A stretch of DNA of 56,427 nt from Mesorhizobium sp. (GTDB lineage: Bacteria; Pseudomonadota; Alphaproteobacteria; Rhizobiales; Rhizobiaceae). Shown here piece by piece: positions 39,308 to 49,300 of the stretch; position 1 is the first letter of the stretch; the number at the start of each line of letters is the position of its first letter. The stretch spans positions 1-56,427 of the forward strand of contig SAQR01000023.1 of NCBI GenBank assembly GCA_004020365.1, in the 5' to 3' direction. Below the pieces are notes generated by a model, which was not told the DNA's origin, ran no database searches, and saw nothing but the letters and a program-made list of their open reading frames with translations. The translations under genes were made by a program, and so were the position numbers.

Positions 39308-40171
39308 TCAAGGTCGCTGCGTTCGCTCGATAAAGCCAGTCATCAACGCGGCTGCCGCCTCGGCGTGAGTTTCGAGCAGGAAGTGGCCGCCGTCGAAGAT
39401 GTGCGCTTCCATACGTGGAAGGTCTTGCATCCACGACAGTGTTTCGGCGATGTCGAAGAACGGGTCGTGGCGGCCCCACAGCATCAGCGCCGGCGGTCGC
39501 CGCGTTTCGAGATAGTCGGCGATGAGACTGAAGCGAGCGACATGATTGGCGTAGTCGGCGAGCAGCGCGCGCTGTGTTTCCATGCCGCCAGGCTGATTCA
39601 TCACCCGCCAGTCCTCGATCCAGGGTTCGCCTTTGATCCGGGCGGCGACATCCTCCGGCAAGCCGGCCAAATATTGCTCGCTTGTGCCTTCCAAGGTCAA
39701 AAACCCGGTAGCCTGCCTTTCGTTCTCTTCCGTCGGATTTGACCAGAACTCGAATGTGGCTTGCCATTGCGGGCCAAACCCTGTGCGGTGTGCGTTGGCG
39801 CTCTGAATGATGAGGCCGCAGACGAGGTCGGGGGATTGCATAGCGATCTGGAGACCTACAGCCGCGCCCCAATCGTGCAGGTAGATGAACCGCCGATTGA
39901 TCGCGAGATGACTTAGCAGCTCTTCGATTGCGCCGCTGAACGCTTCGAACGAGGGCGCGGGCAACGGCGCCGATTGGCCGTAGCCAGGCAAGTCGGGGGC
40001 GATGACGAAGGCGACGCGCGCAAGGCCGGGAATGATGCCCTGGAAAGTGCGCGACGAGCTTGGAAAACCGTGCAGGAGCAGCAGCGCGGGATTGGACGCA
40101 TCACCCGCGGTGATGAAGGAAAGCTCGGTCCCGCCGGACAGGCGCAGCCGCTGTTGCGTCGGGGATGTCAT
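39308..40171 (-). CDS. alpha/beta hydrolase with Asp nucleophile, downstream copy
   Basis: The 287-residue protein has LLLHGFPSSSRTF (oxyanion hole), nucleophile elbow LHDWGAAVG with D100, the acid in GRHDPFFD and the catalytic His in GGHFLLE. An Asp nucleophile points to epoxide-hydrolase or haloalkane/haloacetate-dehalogenase relatives rather than esterases. It is a close paralogue of the upstream gene, whose stop codon overlaps its start (ATGA). Confidence 0.88.
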   Translation of the reverse strand: MTSPTQQRLRLSGGTELSFITAGDASNPALLLLHGFPSSSRTFQGIIPGLARVAFVIAPDLPGYGQSAPLPAPSFEAFSGAIEELLSHLAINRRFIYLHDWGAAVGLQIAMQSPDLVCGLIIQSANAHRTGFGPQWQATFEFWSNPTEENERQATGFLTLEGTSEQYLAGLPEDVAARIKGEPWIEDWRVMNQPGGMETQRALLADYANHVARFSLIADYLETRRPPALMLWGRHDPFFDIAETLSWMQDLPRMEAHIFDGGHFLLETHAEAAAALMTGFIERTQRP

Positions 40172-41076
40172 GCCTGCACTCCTCGCACTGGTCCGGGATG
40201 GGCTCGATCAGGGTGCATCGCCCGTGTTCGCTTGATGAACTCGATCATCAGCGAGAGTGCTGGTTCGGCGTGCGTCTCAAGCAGGAAATGCCCGCCGTCG
40301 AAGACATGCGCTTCCATGCGCGGCAGATCCAGCATCCAGGACAGCGTTTCGGCGATATCGAAATAGGGGTCGTGGCGGCCCCACAGCATGAGCGCCGGCG
40401 GTTGCCATTTCTTCAAATAGGCGGCGATCGTATCGAAACGCGCGGCATGGCTTTTGTAGTCGCCGATAAGCGCGCGGTGGGTCTCCATGCGGCCGGGAAG
40501 GTTCATCACCCTCCAGTCCTCGACCCAGGGTTCGCCCCTGATCGCGGCGGCGACATCATCCGGCAGGCCGCCGGTGTATTGCTCGCGCGTGAATTCGAAG
40601 GTCAGGTCCGGGGTCGCGGCCGCTTCGTTCTCTTTTGTCGGTTCTGACCAGAATTTTAGCACGGCGTCCCAAACCGGACCGAAGCCGGTTCGATGCGCGT
40701 TTGCGTTCTGGATGATGAGACCCGAAACCAGCTCGGGCGCTCGCGTCGCGATCTGCAGACCCACGGCGGCGCCCCAGTCATGAATGTGGATGAAGCGGCG
40801 CCCGATCGCGAGGTGGGTCAGCAATTCGGAAATCGCCCCGCTGATCGCGGCGAAGGAGGGTGTCGGCGGGACGTCGGACTGGCCATGGCCCGGGAGGTCG
40901 GGCGCGATCACATGGGCTGCGCCCGCCAGCCCGGGAATCACATCGCGGAATGCACGTGCGGAGCTGGGAAACCCATGCAGGAGGAGCAAGGCGGGGTTGG
41001 ATGGATCGCCCGCAGTGACGTAGGCAAGCTCGGTTCCACCGGAGAGACGCATGCGGCGTTGGGCAGGCAGTCTCAT
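40168..41076 (-). CDS. alpha/beta hydrolase with Asp nucleophile, upstream copy
   Basis: The 302-residue protein closely matches its neighbour along its whole length: LLLHGFPSSARAF, nucleophile D100 in HDWGAAVG, GRHDPYFD and GGHFLLE. Its extra C-terminal 20 residues are Pro/Arg-rich. The two hydrolases form a coupled two-gene unit, a recent tandem duplication. Epoxide or haloalkane hydrolysis is possible; the substrate is not known. Confidence 0.88.
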   Translation of the reverse strand: MRLPAQRRMRLSGGTELAYVTAGDPSNPALLLLHGFPSSARAFRDVIPGLAGAAHVIAPDLPGHGQSDVPPTPSFAAISGAISELLTHLAIGRRFIHIHDWGAAVGLQIATRAPELVSGLIIQNANAHRTGFGPVWDAVLKFWSEPTKENEAAATPDLTFEFTREQYTGGLPDDVAAAIRGEPWVEDWRVMNLPGRMETHRALIGDYKSHAARFDTIAAYLKKWQPPALMLWGRHDPYFDIAETLSWMLDLPRMEAHVFDGGHFLLETHAEPALSLMIEFIKRTRAMHPDRAHPGPVRGVQA

Positions 41077-41185
41077 GTCAGGATTCCTTTTTGCCGTCCG
41101 GAGTCAGAGTTAAGTCCAAACCAGTGGCGCGAGTTCCGCGCGATCCACTCCTGTTTCGGATTCGGCCGTCGCTACTCGCCGACGA

Positions 41186-42070
41186 TCAGCGGCCGGCTGG
41201 TCCTGGCTCAACCGTTGCGACAACGCGCTCTATCGCCGTCGCCAGGGCGATCGTGCCGCGCCGGTGCTCGCTGCTGTCCTGGCGCGTGAACAGGCCGTTG
41301 GCGATTCCCGCATACATACCGACCAGCGCGTCTGCCACCTCGCCCGGCACGCCTTCCTCGGCAAGCAGCGCGGCACGCTGCTGCGGCGCAACAAGCACAG
41401 GCGTTACCGGCCGGCGGAGAACTTCCGCGAAGGCCGATGCCACGTCGCCGGCGCTCCAGTCTTCCGGTCCGCCCAGTTCCACGACCCGCTTTCCGGTCCA
41501 TCCCTCGCACAGCACGGTCGCTGCCGCTCGCCCGACATCGATCGTGCTCACCATCGGGATTTTCTGCGAGGGCTCGATAAAGGTCGGCAGCATGCCTTGC
41601 GACAGGATCGGTTGCGTCACCTCGCTCCAGGTTTCGACAAAATAGCCCGACCGCAGGAAAGCGGTGGCCGGTGCCACGCCGTCGAGCAGCGCCTCGAACC
41701 GGTTGAGGGTGGCGATGACGCCGGTGCCGGCGGCATGCTGTGCGCCGATGGACGACAGGACGACGGCCTTTGGCAGACCTGCACGCCGTGCCGCATCGGC
41801 AAGCGCGGCGCCGATTTCTTCCGTGCGCTGATAGGGATCACCGCTCACCGGCGGCGGGTTGAGCAGGAACGCGGCCCGCGCACCCGTCAGCGCATCGGCC
41901 ATGGCGCCGACGTCATCGAGGCTGGCGACCGCCACTTCGGCGCCGAAGGCCGTCCATTTCGCACTCTGTTCCTTGCGACGCAGGACGACACGCACGGCCT
42001 CGCCGCCTTCGATCAGGGCGCGCGCTACCTCGCCGCCGGCCCGTCCGTTTGCACCAAGCACGACATACAT
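41186..42070 (-). CDS. NmrA-like NAD(P)-binding oxidoreductase
   Basis: The 294-residue protein has an N-terminal Rossmann fold (MYVVLGANGRAGGEVARALIEGG) with VRVVLRR in the cofactor-selecting strand, and an NmrA-type C-terminal part (PMVSTIDVGRAAATVLCEG; ELGGPEDWSAGDVA). Members act as quinone reductases or redox sensors. GGAG precedes the ATG at 42070. It is divergent from a LysR gene, whose likely binding site lies between them, so it is the probable target of that regulator. Confidence 0.9.
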   Translation of the reverse strand: MYVVLGANGRAGGEVARALIEGGEAVRVVLRRKEQSAKWTAFGAEVAVASLDDVGAMADALTGARAAFLLNPPPVSGDPYQRTEEIGAALADAARRAGLPKAVVLSSIGAQHAAGTGVIATLNRFEALLDGVAPATAFLRSGYFVETWSEVTQPILSQGMLPTFIEPSQKIPMVSTIDVGRAAATVLCEGWTGKRVVELGGPEDWSAGDVASAFAEVLRRPVTPVLVAPQQRAALLAEEGVPGEVADALVGMYAGIANGLFTRQDSSEHRRGTIALATAIERVVATVEPGPAGR

Positions 42071-42138
42071 CACTTCTTCTCCTTCAGCTCGCTTGACCTT
42101 GGCCTCGCTTGACGGGAGGAACGATAGGCGTGGGCTTT

Positions 42139-42157
42139 CCATGCGTCCAATGCATGG
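42139..42157. promoter_or_regulatory. LysR-type operator between divergent genes
   Basis: CCATGC-N7-GCATGG is a perfect 6-bp inverted repeat and contains the T-N11-A core expected of LysR boxes. It lies 15 bp before the chosen start of the LysR gene and 69 bp before the NmrA-like gene. Confidence 0.6.
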
Positions 42158-42171
42158 CGGATATAGTCAGC

Positions 42172-43104
42172 ATGCACGAAGTGGATTTACGCCGGATCGA
42201 CCTGAACCTACTGGTGGCGCTCGAAGCGCTGCTGGACGAGAAGAACGTCACCCGTGCCGCAAGCCGGCTCGGCATGAGCCAGCCCGCCGCGAGCCGAGCG
42301 CTCGGGAGATTGCGCGCGCTGTTTTCGGACGCGCTGCTGGTCGATGGACCGGGCGGCTACGTCCTCAGCGCCCGTGCCGAAGAGGTGCGCCCCGTGCTGC
42401 GCGGCATCTTGGCGGGTGTGAGGGAGATGGTGGCGGCGAACGCGTTCGATCCCGCCACGGCCACCGGCCGGATCCGGCTGCTGATGCCCGATCTCCAGGC
42501 CGCTGTGCTGGCGCCGCATCTGCTTGCCCGCCTTGGACGCGAGGCGCCGTCCCTCGATCTCGACATTGTCGCGCCCGGCACGGACGCGGTCGAAGCGCTG
42601 GAGCAGGGTATCGCGGATGCGATGGTGGCGCTGGTCGACGAAGCCCCGGCCGGCATCCGTCGGCGCGGTCTTTATGACGAGAAGCTCGTGACGCTGATGC
42701 GTGCGGAGCACCCAGCGCTCGCCCGAAAGCTGACGCTCGACGCTTTTCTGGAGCTTGAGCATATCGTGGTGAGCGTCACCGGCGTCGGGCCTGCGCCTGT
42801 CGACGAGGTGCTTGCCCGCATCGGACGAACGCGGCGGGTGAAGCTGCGCGTGCAAAACTTCTTCGCGGCGGTCGAGATCGCCGCTCGCTCCGACCTCGTC
42901 ATGACCCTGCCGTCGAGCCTGGCACGGGCGGCCGCCAACATGAAGCGCTTCGTATCGTTGCCGCCGCCGCTCGATCTTGGCAGCTTCACGATGAGCCTTG
43001 TCTGGCACGCGCGCCAGCAGGACGCGCCCAGGCACATATGGTTGAGACGTGCCATTGTCGCGGCGGCGGCGGATATGTCATCGGCGATTGAGGTTGGAAA
43101 CTGA
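42172..43104 (+). CDS. LysR-family transcriptional regulator (NodD-like group)
   Basis: The 310-residue protein starts with VDLRRIDLNLLVALEALLDEKNVTRAASRLGMSQPAASRALGRL, the LysR winged helix of the NodD/NahR/LinR type, followed by an effector domain with IRLLMPDLQAAVLAPHLL. I use the ATG at 42172, because the ATG at 42154 lies inside the likely operator. It is divergent from the NmrA-like gene, the classic LysR arrangement. The effector is unknown. Confidence 0.9.
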   Translation: MHEVDLRRIDLNLLVALEALLDEKNVTRAASRLGMSQPAASRALGRLRALFSDALLVDGPGGYVLSARAEEVRPVLRGILAGVREMVAANAFDPATATGRIRLLMPDLQAAVLAPHLLARLGREAPSLDLDIVAPGTDAVEALEQGIADAMVALVDEAPAGIRRRGLYDEKLVTLMRAEHPALARKLTLDAFLELEHIVVSVTGVGPAPVDEVLARIGRTRRVKLRVQNFFAAVEIAARSDLVMTLPSSLARAAANMKRFVSLPPPLDLGSFTMSLVWHARQQDAPRHIWLRRAIVAAAADMSSAIEVGN

Positions 43105-43134
43105 GGCCGCAAAGCGGCCACTGCTAGTCGTGGT

Positions 43135-43950
43135 TCAGACCGGCAGGCGGAACTGTTTGCGCAAGCTCTTGTCGAACATCTCTGCGGGGGCAAAGCGGCG
43201 CAGAATGCTGACCTGGCGCGCTGCCTTGCCGGCGGTATAGCGACGCCGCGGGCGGACATCGGTCGCCGCCTTGACCACCACAGCCGCCACCACTTCCGGC
43301 GGATCGGCTTTGGGCATCACATCGCCCAGCAGCGCCTTGAACCCGGCGCGCGCCCGATCGTATTCCTGCAACAGCGAATCCGGCTCGATCCCGTTCTGGT
43401 CGAAGACGGTACGCACGAATGCCGGCTCGATGACCGAGACGCGAATATCGAAAGCACGAACCTCGTGATCAAGCGATTCCGAATAGCCCTCAAGCGCGTG
43501 CTTGACCGCAGAGTAATGAGCTGAGTATGGCGCAGGTACCAATCCCAGAATCGAGCCGATATTGATGATGCGCCCTTCGCCGCGCCGCCGCATCGAGGGC
43601 AACACCGCATTGATGATGCGGATGACGCCGAACAGATTGACGTCGAACAGGGCCTGCACCTGTGCGACCGAGGATTCCTCGGCACCGCCAAGCAAACCGA
43701 CGCCGGCATTGTTGACCAGGAGGTCGATCCGCCCGGTCTGCGCCAGCACGGTTGAAACGAGGGCGCCGACAGAAGCGCCATCGGTCACGTCGCAAGCCAG
43801 CATCGTCACCCCGTCCGGGCCGTTGCCGACAGGGCGGCGACTTGTCCCGAAGACGGTGAATCCTGCCCGCGCCAGCGCCTCGGCGATGGCGTGGCCGATG
43901 CCCGAGGACGCACCGGTCACAACAGCGGTCTTTCCGGAATTCGCATTCAT
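43135..43950 (-). CDS. short-chain dehydrogenase/reductase
   Basis: The 271-residue SDR has TGASSGIG at 12-19, NNAG at 80-83, and catalytic S133, Y146 and K150 (YSAVK). SRRP after the second strand suggests NADP. The C-terminal region (RPRRRYTAGKAARQVSILRRFAP) is typical of classical SDRs annotated as oxidoreductases of unknown substrate. GGAG lies 6 nt before the ATG at 43950. Two near-identical palindromes overlap its promoter, so it is probably under a repressor not encoded nearby. Confidence 0.92.
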   Translation of the reverse strand: MNANSGKTAVVTGASSGIGHAIAEALARAGFTVFGTSRRPVGNGPDGVTMLACDVTDGASVGALVSTVLAQTGRIDLLVNNAGVGLLGGAEESSVAQVQALFDVNLFGVIRIINAVLPSMRRRGEGRIINIGSILGLVPAPYSAHYSAVKHALEGYSESLDHEVRAFDIRVSVIEPAFVRTVFDQNGIEPDSLLQEYDRARAGFKALLGDVMPKADPPEVVAAVVVKAATDVRPRRRYTAGKAARQVSILRRFAPAEMFDKSLRKQFRLPV

Positions 43951-43994
43951 TTCGTGCTCCAAATCGTGAGGGCCAGACTTTTCTCGCCGGTTGA

Positions 43995-44027
43995 ATTATG
44001 ATCATAATAACATATTACGATCATAAT
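43995..44027 (-). promoter_or_regulatory. tandem palindromic operator over the SDR promoter
   Basis: ATTATGATCATAAT at 43995-44008 is a perfect 14-bp palindrome, and ATTACGATCATAAT at 44014-44027 repeats it with one change. The centres are 19 bp apart, on nearly the same face of the helix. On the minus strand, TTGCAT-N17-ATTATG overlaps both, so a dimeric repressor bound here would block RNA polymerase. Confidence 0.7.
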
Positions 44028-44249
44028 GCAATGTCCGAAAGAGAATGGCGCGCTAGGAAAAGGGTCGAAAGAACGCGTCGCATGGCAGCTTGAAAGCTGC
44101 CTGCTGCCTAGCGTTGGAAACAATCGGCAGTACGAAATTGCAGGGCCAGCGATCAGCCGGCCGGCTGGCCGCTGGTCGGCCGGAAATCGACCCGCATGGT
44201 TTGCTTTACGGGACAGCACATTGAGGTCTCTCCAATGATAGACGTCGGC

Positions 44250-44424
44250 GCTGCCCCTCATCCGCCTGCCGGCACCTTCTCCCCGTGGAACGGGGAGAAG
44301 AGGGCTTGCCGCAACCCTGGCACCCATTCTGCAACGCTGGTGATTGGCGAAATCCTTTGCGAAGGCCCTTTTCTCCCCGTCACTACACGGTGAGAAATGC
44401 CCGGCAGGGCAATGAGGGGCGGCG
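44250..44424. repeat. intergenic palindromic repeat element, copy 2
   Basis: This is the second copy of the element at 31471-31652: arms at about 44250-44303 and 44369-44424, with the same CTCATCCGCCTGCCGGCAC ends, the TTCTCCCCGT...ACGGGGAGAA palindrome, and a spacer containing TTCTGCAACGCTGGTGATT. The arms are less perfect than in copy 1. Together with the SDR upstream region it accounts for the gap between the SDR and RidA genes. Confidence 0.82.
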
Positions 44425-44481
44425 CAGACCTGTCAAACAGAGCGCTGCCACACCTTTGCATAATCCGCCCACGCTGGTCGT

Positions 44482-44871
44482 CTAGGGGATGCGGGCGATA
44501 ACCTTGATCTCGAAATCGAAGCCGGCAAGCCAGTTGACGCCTACTGCCGTCCAGTTCGGATAGGGCGGTTCGCCGATCTCTTCCGCCCGGACGGCCAGCA
44601 CCGTTTCGATCTGTTGGTCCGGGTTGGTGTGGAAGGTGGTGACGTCGACAACGTCGTCGATGCTGCACCCGGCGGCGGCTAGGACCGCGCGCAGATTGGC
44701 GAAGGCCCGCCGAACCTGATCCTCGAATGCAGGCTCGGGAGAGCCGTCCTCACGGCTGCCGACCTGACCCGACACGAACAGAAGATCGCCGGAGCGAATG
44801 GCCGCGGAATATCGATGAATATCGTATAAGGCGTGGCGTTTGGCCGGATAGATGGCGTCACGTGCAGGCAT
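44482..44871 (-). CDS. RidA/YjgF family protein
   Basis: The 129-residue protein matches the Rid superfamily: YSAAIRSGDLLFVSGQVG, QVRRAFANLRAVLAAAGCSIDDVVDVTTF and the C-terminal WTAVGVNWLAGFDFEIKVIARIP. RidA proteins hydrolyse reactive enamine/imine intermediates, but the catalytic Arg of archetypal RidA is not at its usual place near the end, so this may belong to another Rid subgroup. It is divergent from a LysR gene, probably its regulator. Confidence 0.9.
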   Translation of the reverse strand: MPARDAIYPAKRHALYDIHRYSAAIRSGDLLFVSGQVGSREDGSPEPAFEDQVRRAFANLRAVLAAAGCSIDDVVDVTTFHTNPDQQIETVLAVRAEEIGEPPYPNWTAVGVNWLAGFDFEIKVIARIP

Positions 44872-45007
44872 TTCGTAGTTCCTTTGTGTCTTGATAAACG
44901 GGGGGACCGGCAGCGCGCCGCCGAGTTGATCCAGGCCGGAGATAGGGCAATCGCATTGCGCGCATTAGCCGTTGAATTCGGCATGAGATGATGCAAAATC
45001 CCCATCA

Positions 45008-45913
45008 ATGCCGCGCCCGTCGCTCAACGATCTCACCGCCTTCGTCGCCGTTGCGACGCACCGCAGCTTCCGCCGCGCAGCCGACGAGATCGGCACGGCA
45101 CCTTCCACATTGAGCCATGCGATGCGTGCGCTCGAGGAGCGCATGGGCGTGCGCCTTCTCAACCGCACCACACGCAGCGTCTCGCCGACGGAAGCCGGTT
45201 TCCAGTTGCTCGATCGCCTTCAGCCGGCGCTAGCCTCGCTGGACGAGGCGCTCGACAGCGTCGCCGGGTTCCGGGGCAATGTCGCCGGCACGGTTCGCAT
45301 CAACGCACCGCGACTGGTGGCCGGCCTTCTCGTTCGCGGGGTTCTTCCGCAGATGGCGGAGCGACATCCGGACGTGACCGTGGACATCGTCGTCGAGGGG
45401 CGGCTCATCGACATTGTGTCCAGTGGGTTCGATGCCGGCGTGCGCCTCCTCGGATCTGTCCCCAAGGACATGATCGCCGTGCCATTTGCACGCCGGTTGA
45501 GGTTCATCTGTGTCGCCTCGCCCGCCTATCTCGATCGCTTCGGCGACCCAGGAACCCCCGAGGAATTGCAACGCCACCACCATTGCATCGGCCACCGCAT
45601 GCCCAGCGGCAAACTTTACCGATGGGAGTTCGAACGCGCCGGCCAGGAGCTTTCGGTCGAGGCAAACGGCCCCATCGTCCTCGACGACGAGGAACTGATG
45701 GTCGAAGCCGCAATTGGGGATCTGGGCGTCGCCTACGTGGCCGATTGGGCCGCCGAAGCGGCCTTGTCCGACGGCCGGCTGCGCAAGGTCCTGACCGCAT
45801 GGATGCCCGCTGCGGAAGAAGTTGCGGTCTACTACCCCGGACATCGAGCCGTACCGCCCGCACTGCGGGCGTTTCTCGATGTCGTGAAGGACTTGCGGAA
45901 CAAAGAACCTTAG
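45008..45913 (+). CDS. LysR-family transcriptional regulator
   Basis: The 301-residue protein has an N-terminal winged helix (LNDLTAFVAVATHRSFRRAADEIGTAPSTLSHAMRALEERMGVRLLNRTTRSVSPTEAG, split over residues 5-63) of the DsdC/AaeR-like group and an effector domain with NAPRLVAGLLVRGVLP and DAGVRLLGSVPKDMIAVP. It is divergent from the RidA-like gene with a 136-bp gap and probably controls it. The effector is unknown. Confidence 0.92.
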   Translation: MPRPSLNDLTAFVAVATHRSFRRAADEIGTAPSTLSHAMRALEERMGVRLLNRTTRSVSPTEAGFQLLDRLQPALASLDEALDSVAGFRGNVAGTVRINAPRLVAGLLVRGVLPQMAERHPDVTVDIVVEGRLIDIVSSGFDAGVRLLGSVPKDMIAVPFARRLRFICVASPAYLDRFGDPGTPEELQRHHHCIGHRMPSGKLYRWEFERAGQELSVEANGPIVLDDEELMVEAAIGDLGVAYVADWAAEAALSDGRLRKVLTAWMPAAEEVAVYYPGHRAVPPALRAFLDVVKDLRNKEP

Positions 45914-46333
45914 GCAGAGCGGCGAGCAGCCGCGCCAGTCGTTGGGCCAGGGGATTTGGCGTGCTCGGTTCGTTGCTATTGTGCCAACGAACCAGTGTTC
46001 TGCCTCAGTGCGGACGAATCCTGCATTGGGCCGAAGACCTTCGATCGGTCAGGCTGAAGCAGGCGATGGCGCGAGTTGGGGGTCGAAGAATGAACCCGCT
46101 GCGGAACTTCGCTTGCCCTCGGTCGAACTCACGCCCATGACCCGAAGCCGTTATCCGCCACACACATGTGTCCGTCCTAAGATCGGTGCAGATCTGCCGG
46201 CACCGTTCGGCAAGATACGACCGCCCACCGTGTAGGTCCGGAATAGCGCAACCACATCATCACAGCCCATCGTACATGTTAAGCACCTGGGTGAAGCTGT
46301 CCAAGTCGACCCACCGTCCCTGCGGGCAAACCG
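45914..46333. other. intergenic region, no gene supported
   Basis: These 420 bp lie between the LysR gene and the large helicase gene (convergent). Short open frames exist on the plus strand but show no family pattern or ribosome-binding site. I see no tRNA, terminator or clear repeat; it may be decayed sequence at the edge of an acquired segment. Confidence 0.4.
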
Positions 46334-49300
46334 TCAGCCGAATACAAGCTCCGGCAGCACCGCTTCCCAGACATCTCGGTGAAGGTGCACCCGGAACTCT
46401 TCCTCATTATCGGACTTGCGCCAGCGCACGATGGCGCCGACCTCGCCGCGCAGGAAGCTGAGGCCTTCGGACGGCGACCAGCTTCTGGCCATGCGTCCGA
46501 GGGCCTGCCCTTGTTTGTCCTGTATCATCCAGAGCGGGCCATCGCGGACGATCTGGATCGGATCTCCTACCTTCGCCGCCGAGATGGCGGCGAGGGAGGG
46601 ATGACCCGGCCTGAGACGCCCTGCCCATGACAGGTCCACGGTCTTAAGGTTCGGCACCTGGTACAGCGCGGTCGCAAGAGCAACGCCGTCGGCGACAGCC
46701 GGCGCGGCGCGGCGCAGCACATGCTCTTCGTCCTTCTGGACGAACGGATGCTGACCTTGAGCAATGATCGCGAGGCTGCGTCGCGCCCGGGTCATGGCGA
46801 CATAGAACAGGCGGCGCGGCGCATCGGGGTCCTCGCCTTTGGAAGGCTTGTCCCAACCGCCATTCAGGATGACGACATCCTCGAATTCCAGGCCTTTCGA
46901 TCGATGCGCCGTCAGCAGCAGCAGCGCACGCTGATCGCTGCGGGCATCATAGGCCCACTCAGCGAACCACTCGACAAGGTCCGGCACGGGCATGGTCTTG
47001 TTCGCAAGCTCCTTTGCAAGCGCGGCGATGCCTTCGGCGATCAGATCCGTCCAGCGGTTGGACGGTATCGCGTTCAGCATATCCACCAGATCACGGACGG
47101 CCAGCAGACGGGTATTGTCGCGGCGCAGTGTGTCGATGAACTGCTGCATCTCGCGCAGGCGCCAGATGCTGGGCAGGCTCTCGTTTGCCATCTCCACTGG
47201 GATGCCAAGCGTTTCGGCATAAGCCCGCACCGAAGCCAGCCGCCGCCAGTCGCGCGCGATGATCGCGGCGCGCGACCAGTTCCACTCCGGATCAAGGCGC
47301 GAAAGCCGGACGAGTTCATCCATCGCGGCCATGGCCTGCGCCACGTCACCGGCCCGGCAGTCCAGCACATGCACTCGCCCTTGCGCAACCGGATCGAGCG
47401 CCGCCATGTCTCCGCCGGGCGGCGCTACGCTGCGCTTGCGATCTATGGCAATGTCGTGTCCGGCTTTCATGCGGTCAGCGGCGGGCGCAATAACTGCGTT
47501 GGCCGCCGCAATGATATGTCCGGTCGAACGGTAATTCTCGACCAGGAATTGCGGTCGTGCACGATAGTCGGCCTCGAACTGCCGGATGAAGCGGATGGAC
47601 GCACCGGCGAAGGCGTAGATGTTCTGATCGTCATCGCCCACCGCAAAAAGGCTGAGCCGAAGATCCGGATCGTCCAGAGAGCGGCCCGCAACGGCGGAGA
47701 TCAGCGCGTATTCCTCAGGGCCGATGTCCTGATACTCGTCCACCAGAATCCAGCGATAACCCTGGATCAGGGTGTCGCGTTGTGCCTCCGCCTCGGGCTT
47801 GCTGAGCCCTTCGCCGTTCAACTGGCGCACGGCCTCGATGACGATCCCGTCGAAGTCGTGCGTCGTCTCGTTCGCACTTCCGGCAAAGCTCGCCCCCACC
47901 AGCCGCATGGCGAGGGCGTGGCATGTGGATATGGTCACCGCATTCGCGTCATCGCCGATCAGGTGGCGGAGCCGGATGCGTATCTCGGCGGCGGCATGAC
48001 GGTTGTAAGTCAGCACGAGGATGCCGCGCGGATCCTCGCGACGGACCCGGATGAGATAGGCGATGCGGTGCACCAGAACGCGCGTCTTACCCGAACCCGG
48101 TCCTGCCAGGACCAGGACGCTGGTCTGTTCGCGGTCATCGGCGACGATCTCTTGCTGAACTGGGTTCTTCAGTGCCTCAACGATCGCTTTCCAGGAAGTG
48201 CCGGTGGTTTGACGCCGGATCTCGCCGCCCTTGCCGGGCATCCAGCGGCGCAGGAAGGCGTCGCGCTCGAGCACGAAGTAGTCCTCGGACAGCCGCAGCG
48301 CCTGATCCATCGCGGCAAGGCCCTTTTCGGCATAGGCCGCCATCACATGGGTCTGGATCGTCTGCTCAGCGTAGTGTTCCTCGAGGGGTACAAAATCCTT
48401 CGCGGTGAACTGGCCGCCCGAAGGGTTCAGATGGACCGTCATTGCCGGCCGAAAGATCGTCAGTCCCTTGCCTAGCGTCACCACCTCCTGCTCGTGCAGC
48501 CACAGAAGTGCGCGGTCCATCAGCTTGGTCATGTCCTGAATGCCGCCGCCGCGCAGCAGGGCGTCTCCGGTCAGGGTGGCGAGCAGATCGCCCATGGTGG
48601 TTTCGACCTGGATGTCCTTGCCGCGGCTGCCATTGGGCAACTTGCCCAGAAGATGCCCCAGCAACAGTTCGGCGCCCTGCTGCCGCAGGCTTGCCGTCTG
48701 TTCCAGTGCCTGCCAGGTCCGTTGCAGTGTCACCATCAATGTGTTGCGCGAAGCCTTGCGCAGCCGCAGATTGCCCTTGCCACCATCCTGATCGCGCCCG
48801 TCACGGCCCATGCTGCGCAGCAGCTTTTCCACGATGTCGGGTCGCACTGCGCTGTGCCCCTGATTGCGGAGCGCCTGACAGGTTTCGGCCAGATGCAGGG
48901 GAATGCCTCCGGCACCTTCGGCATCGGGGGCGGCCTCGCGCATCAGGGTGATCAGCGCGGTTTCAAGCCGTGCGGCGTGCCCCAGCCGCTGCTGCGAATG
49001 CCCCTCGACGGCGACATGGACAAAGACTGTTACCGCCACGTCATTGCGGGCGACCCCGAGCGCCTCGAGATCGGCCATTGCCTTGATCAGCATGCCGCCA
49101 GTCAATCCGCTGATCCCGGCCAGCTCATCGGTGGAAATGCCCTGATCAGGGGGCGCGTTCATCAGGTGGCGGGTGATATCCAGAAGCTGCTTGCGACGGG
49201 TGCCGGTGATCACGGCCCTGGCCAGGATCGCCTCGACTTCTTCCAGGCTGCGGATTCTAAGGGATGAGGGGAAGACCTGAACCCGGTTTTCGTCGCGGCT

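Noticed and set aside
45942-46461. Short plus-strand frames downstream of the LysR gene
   Set aside because: No recognisable family, and the right-hand ones run into the antisense of the helicase gene.
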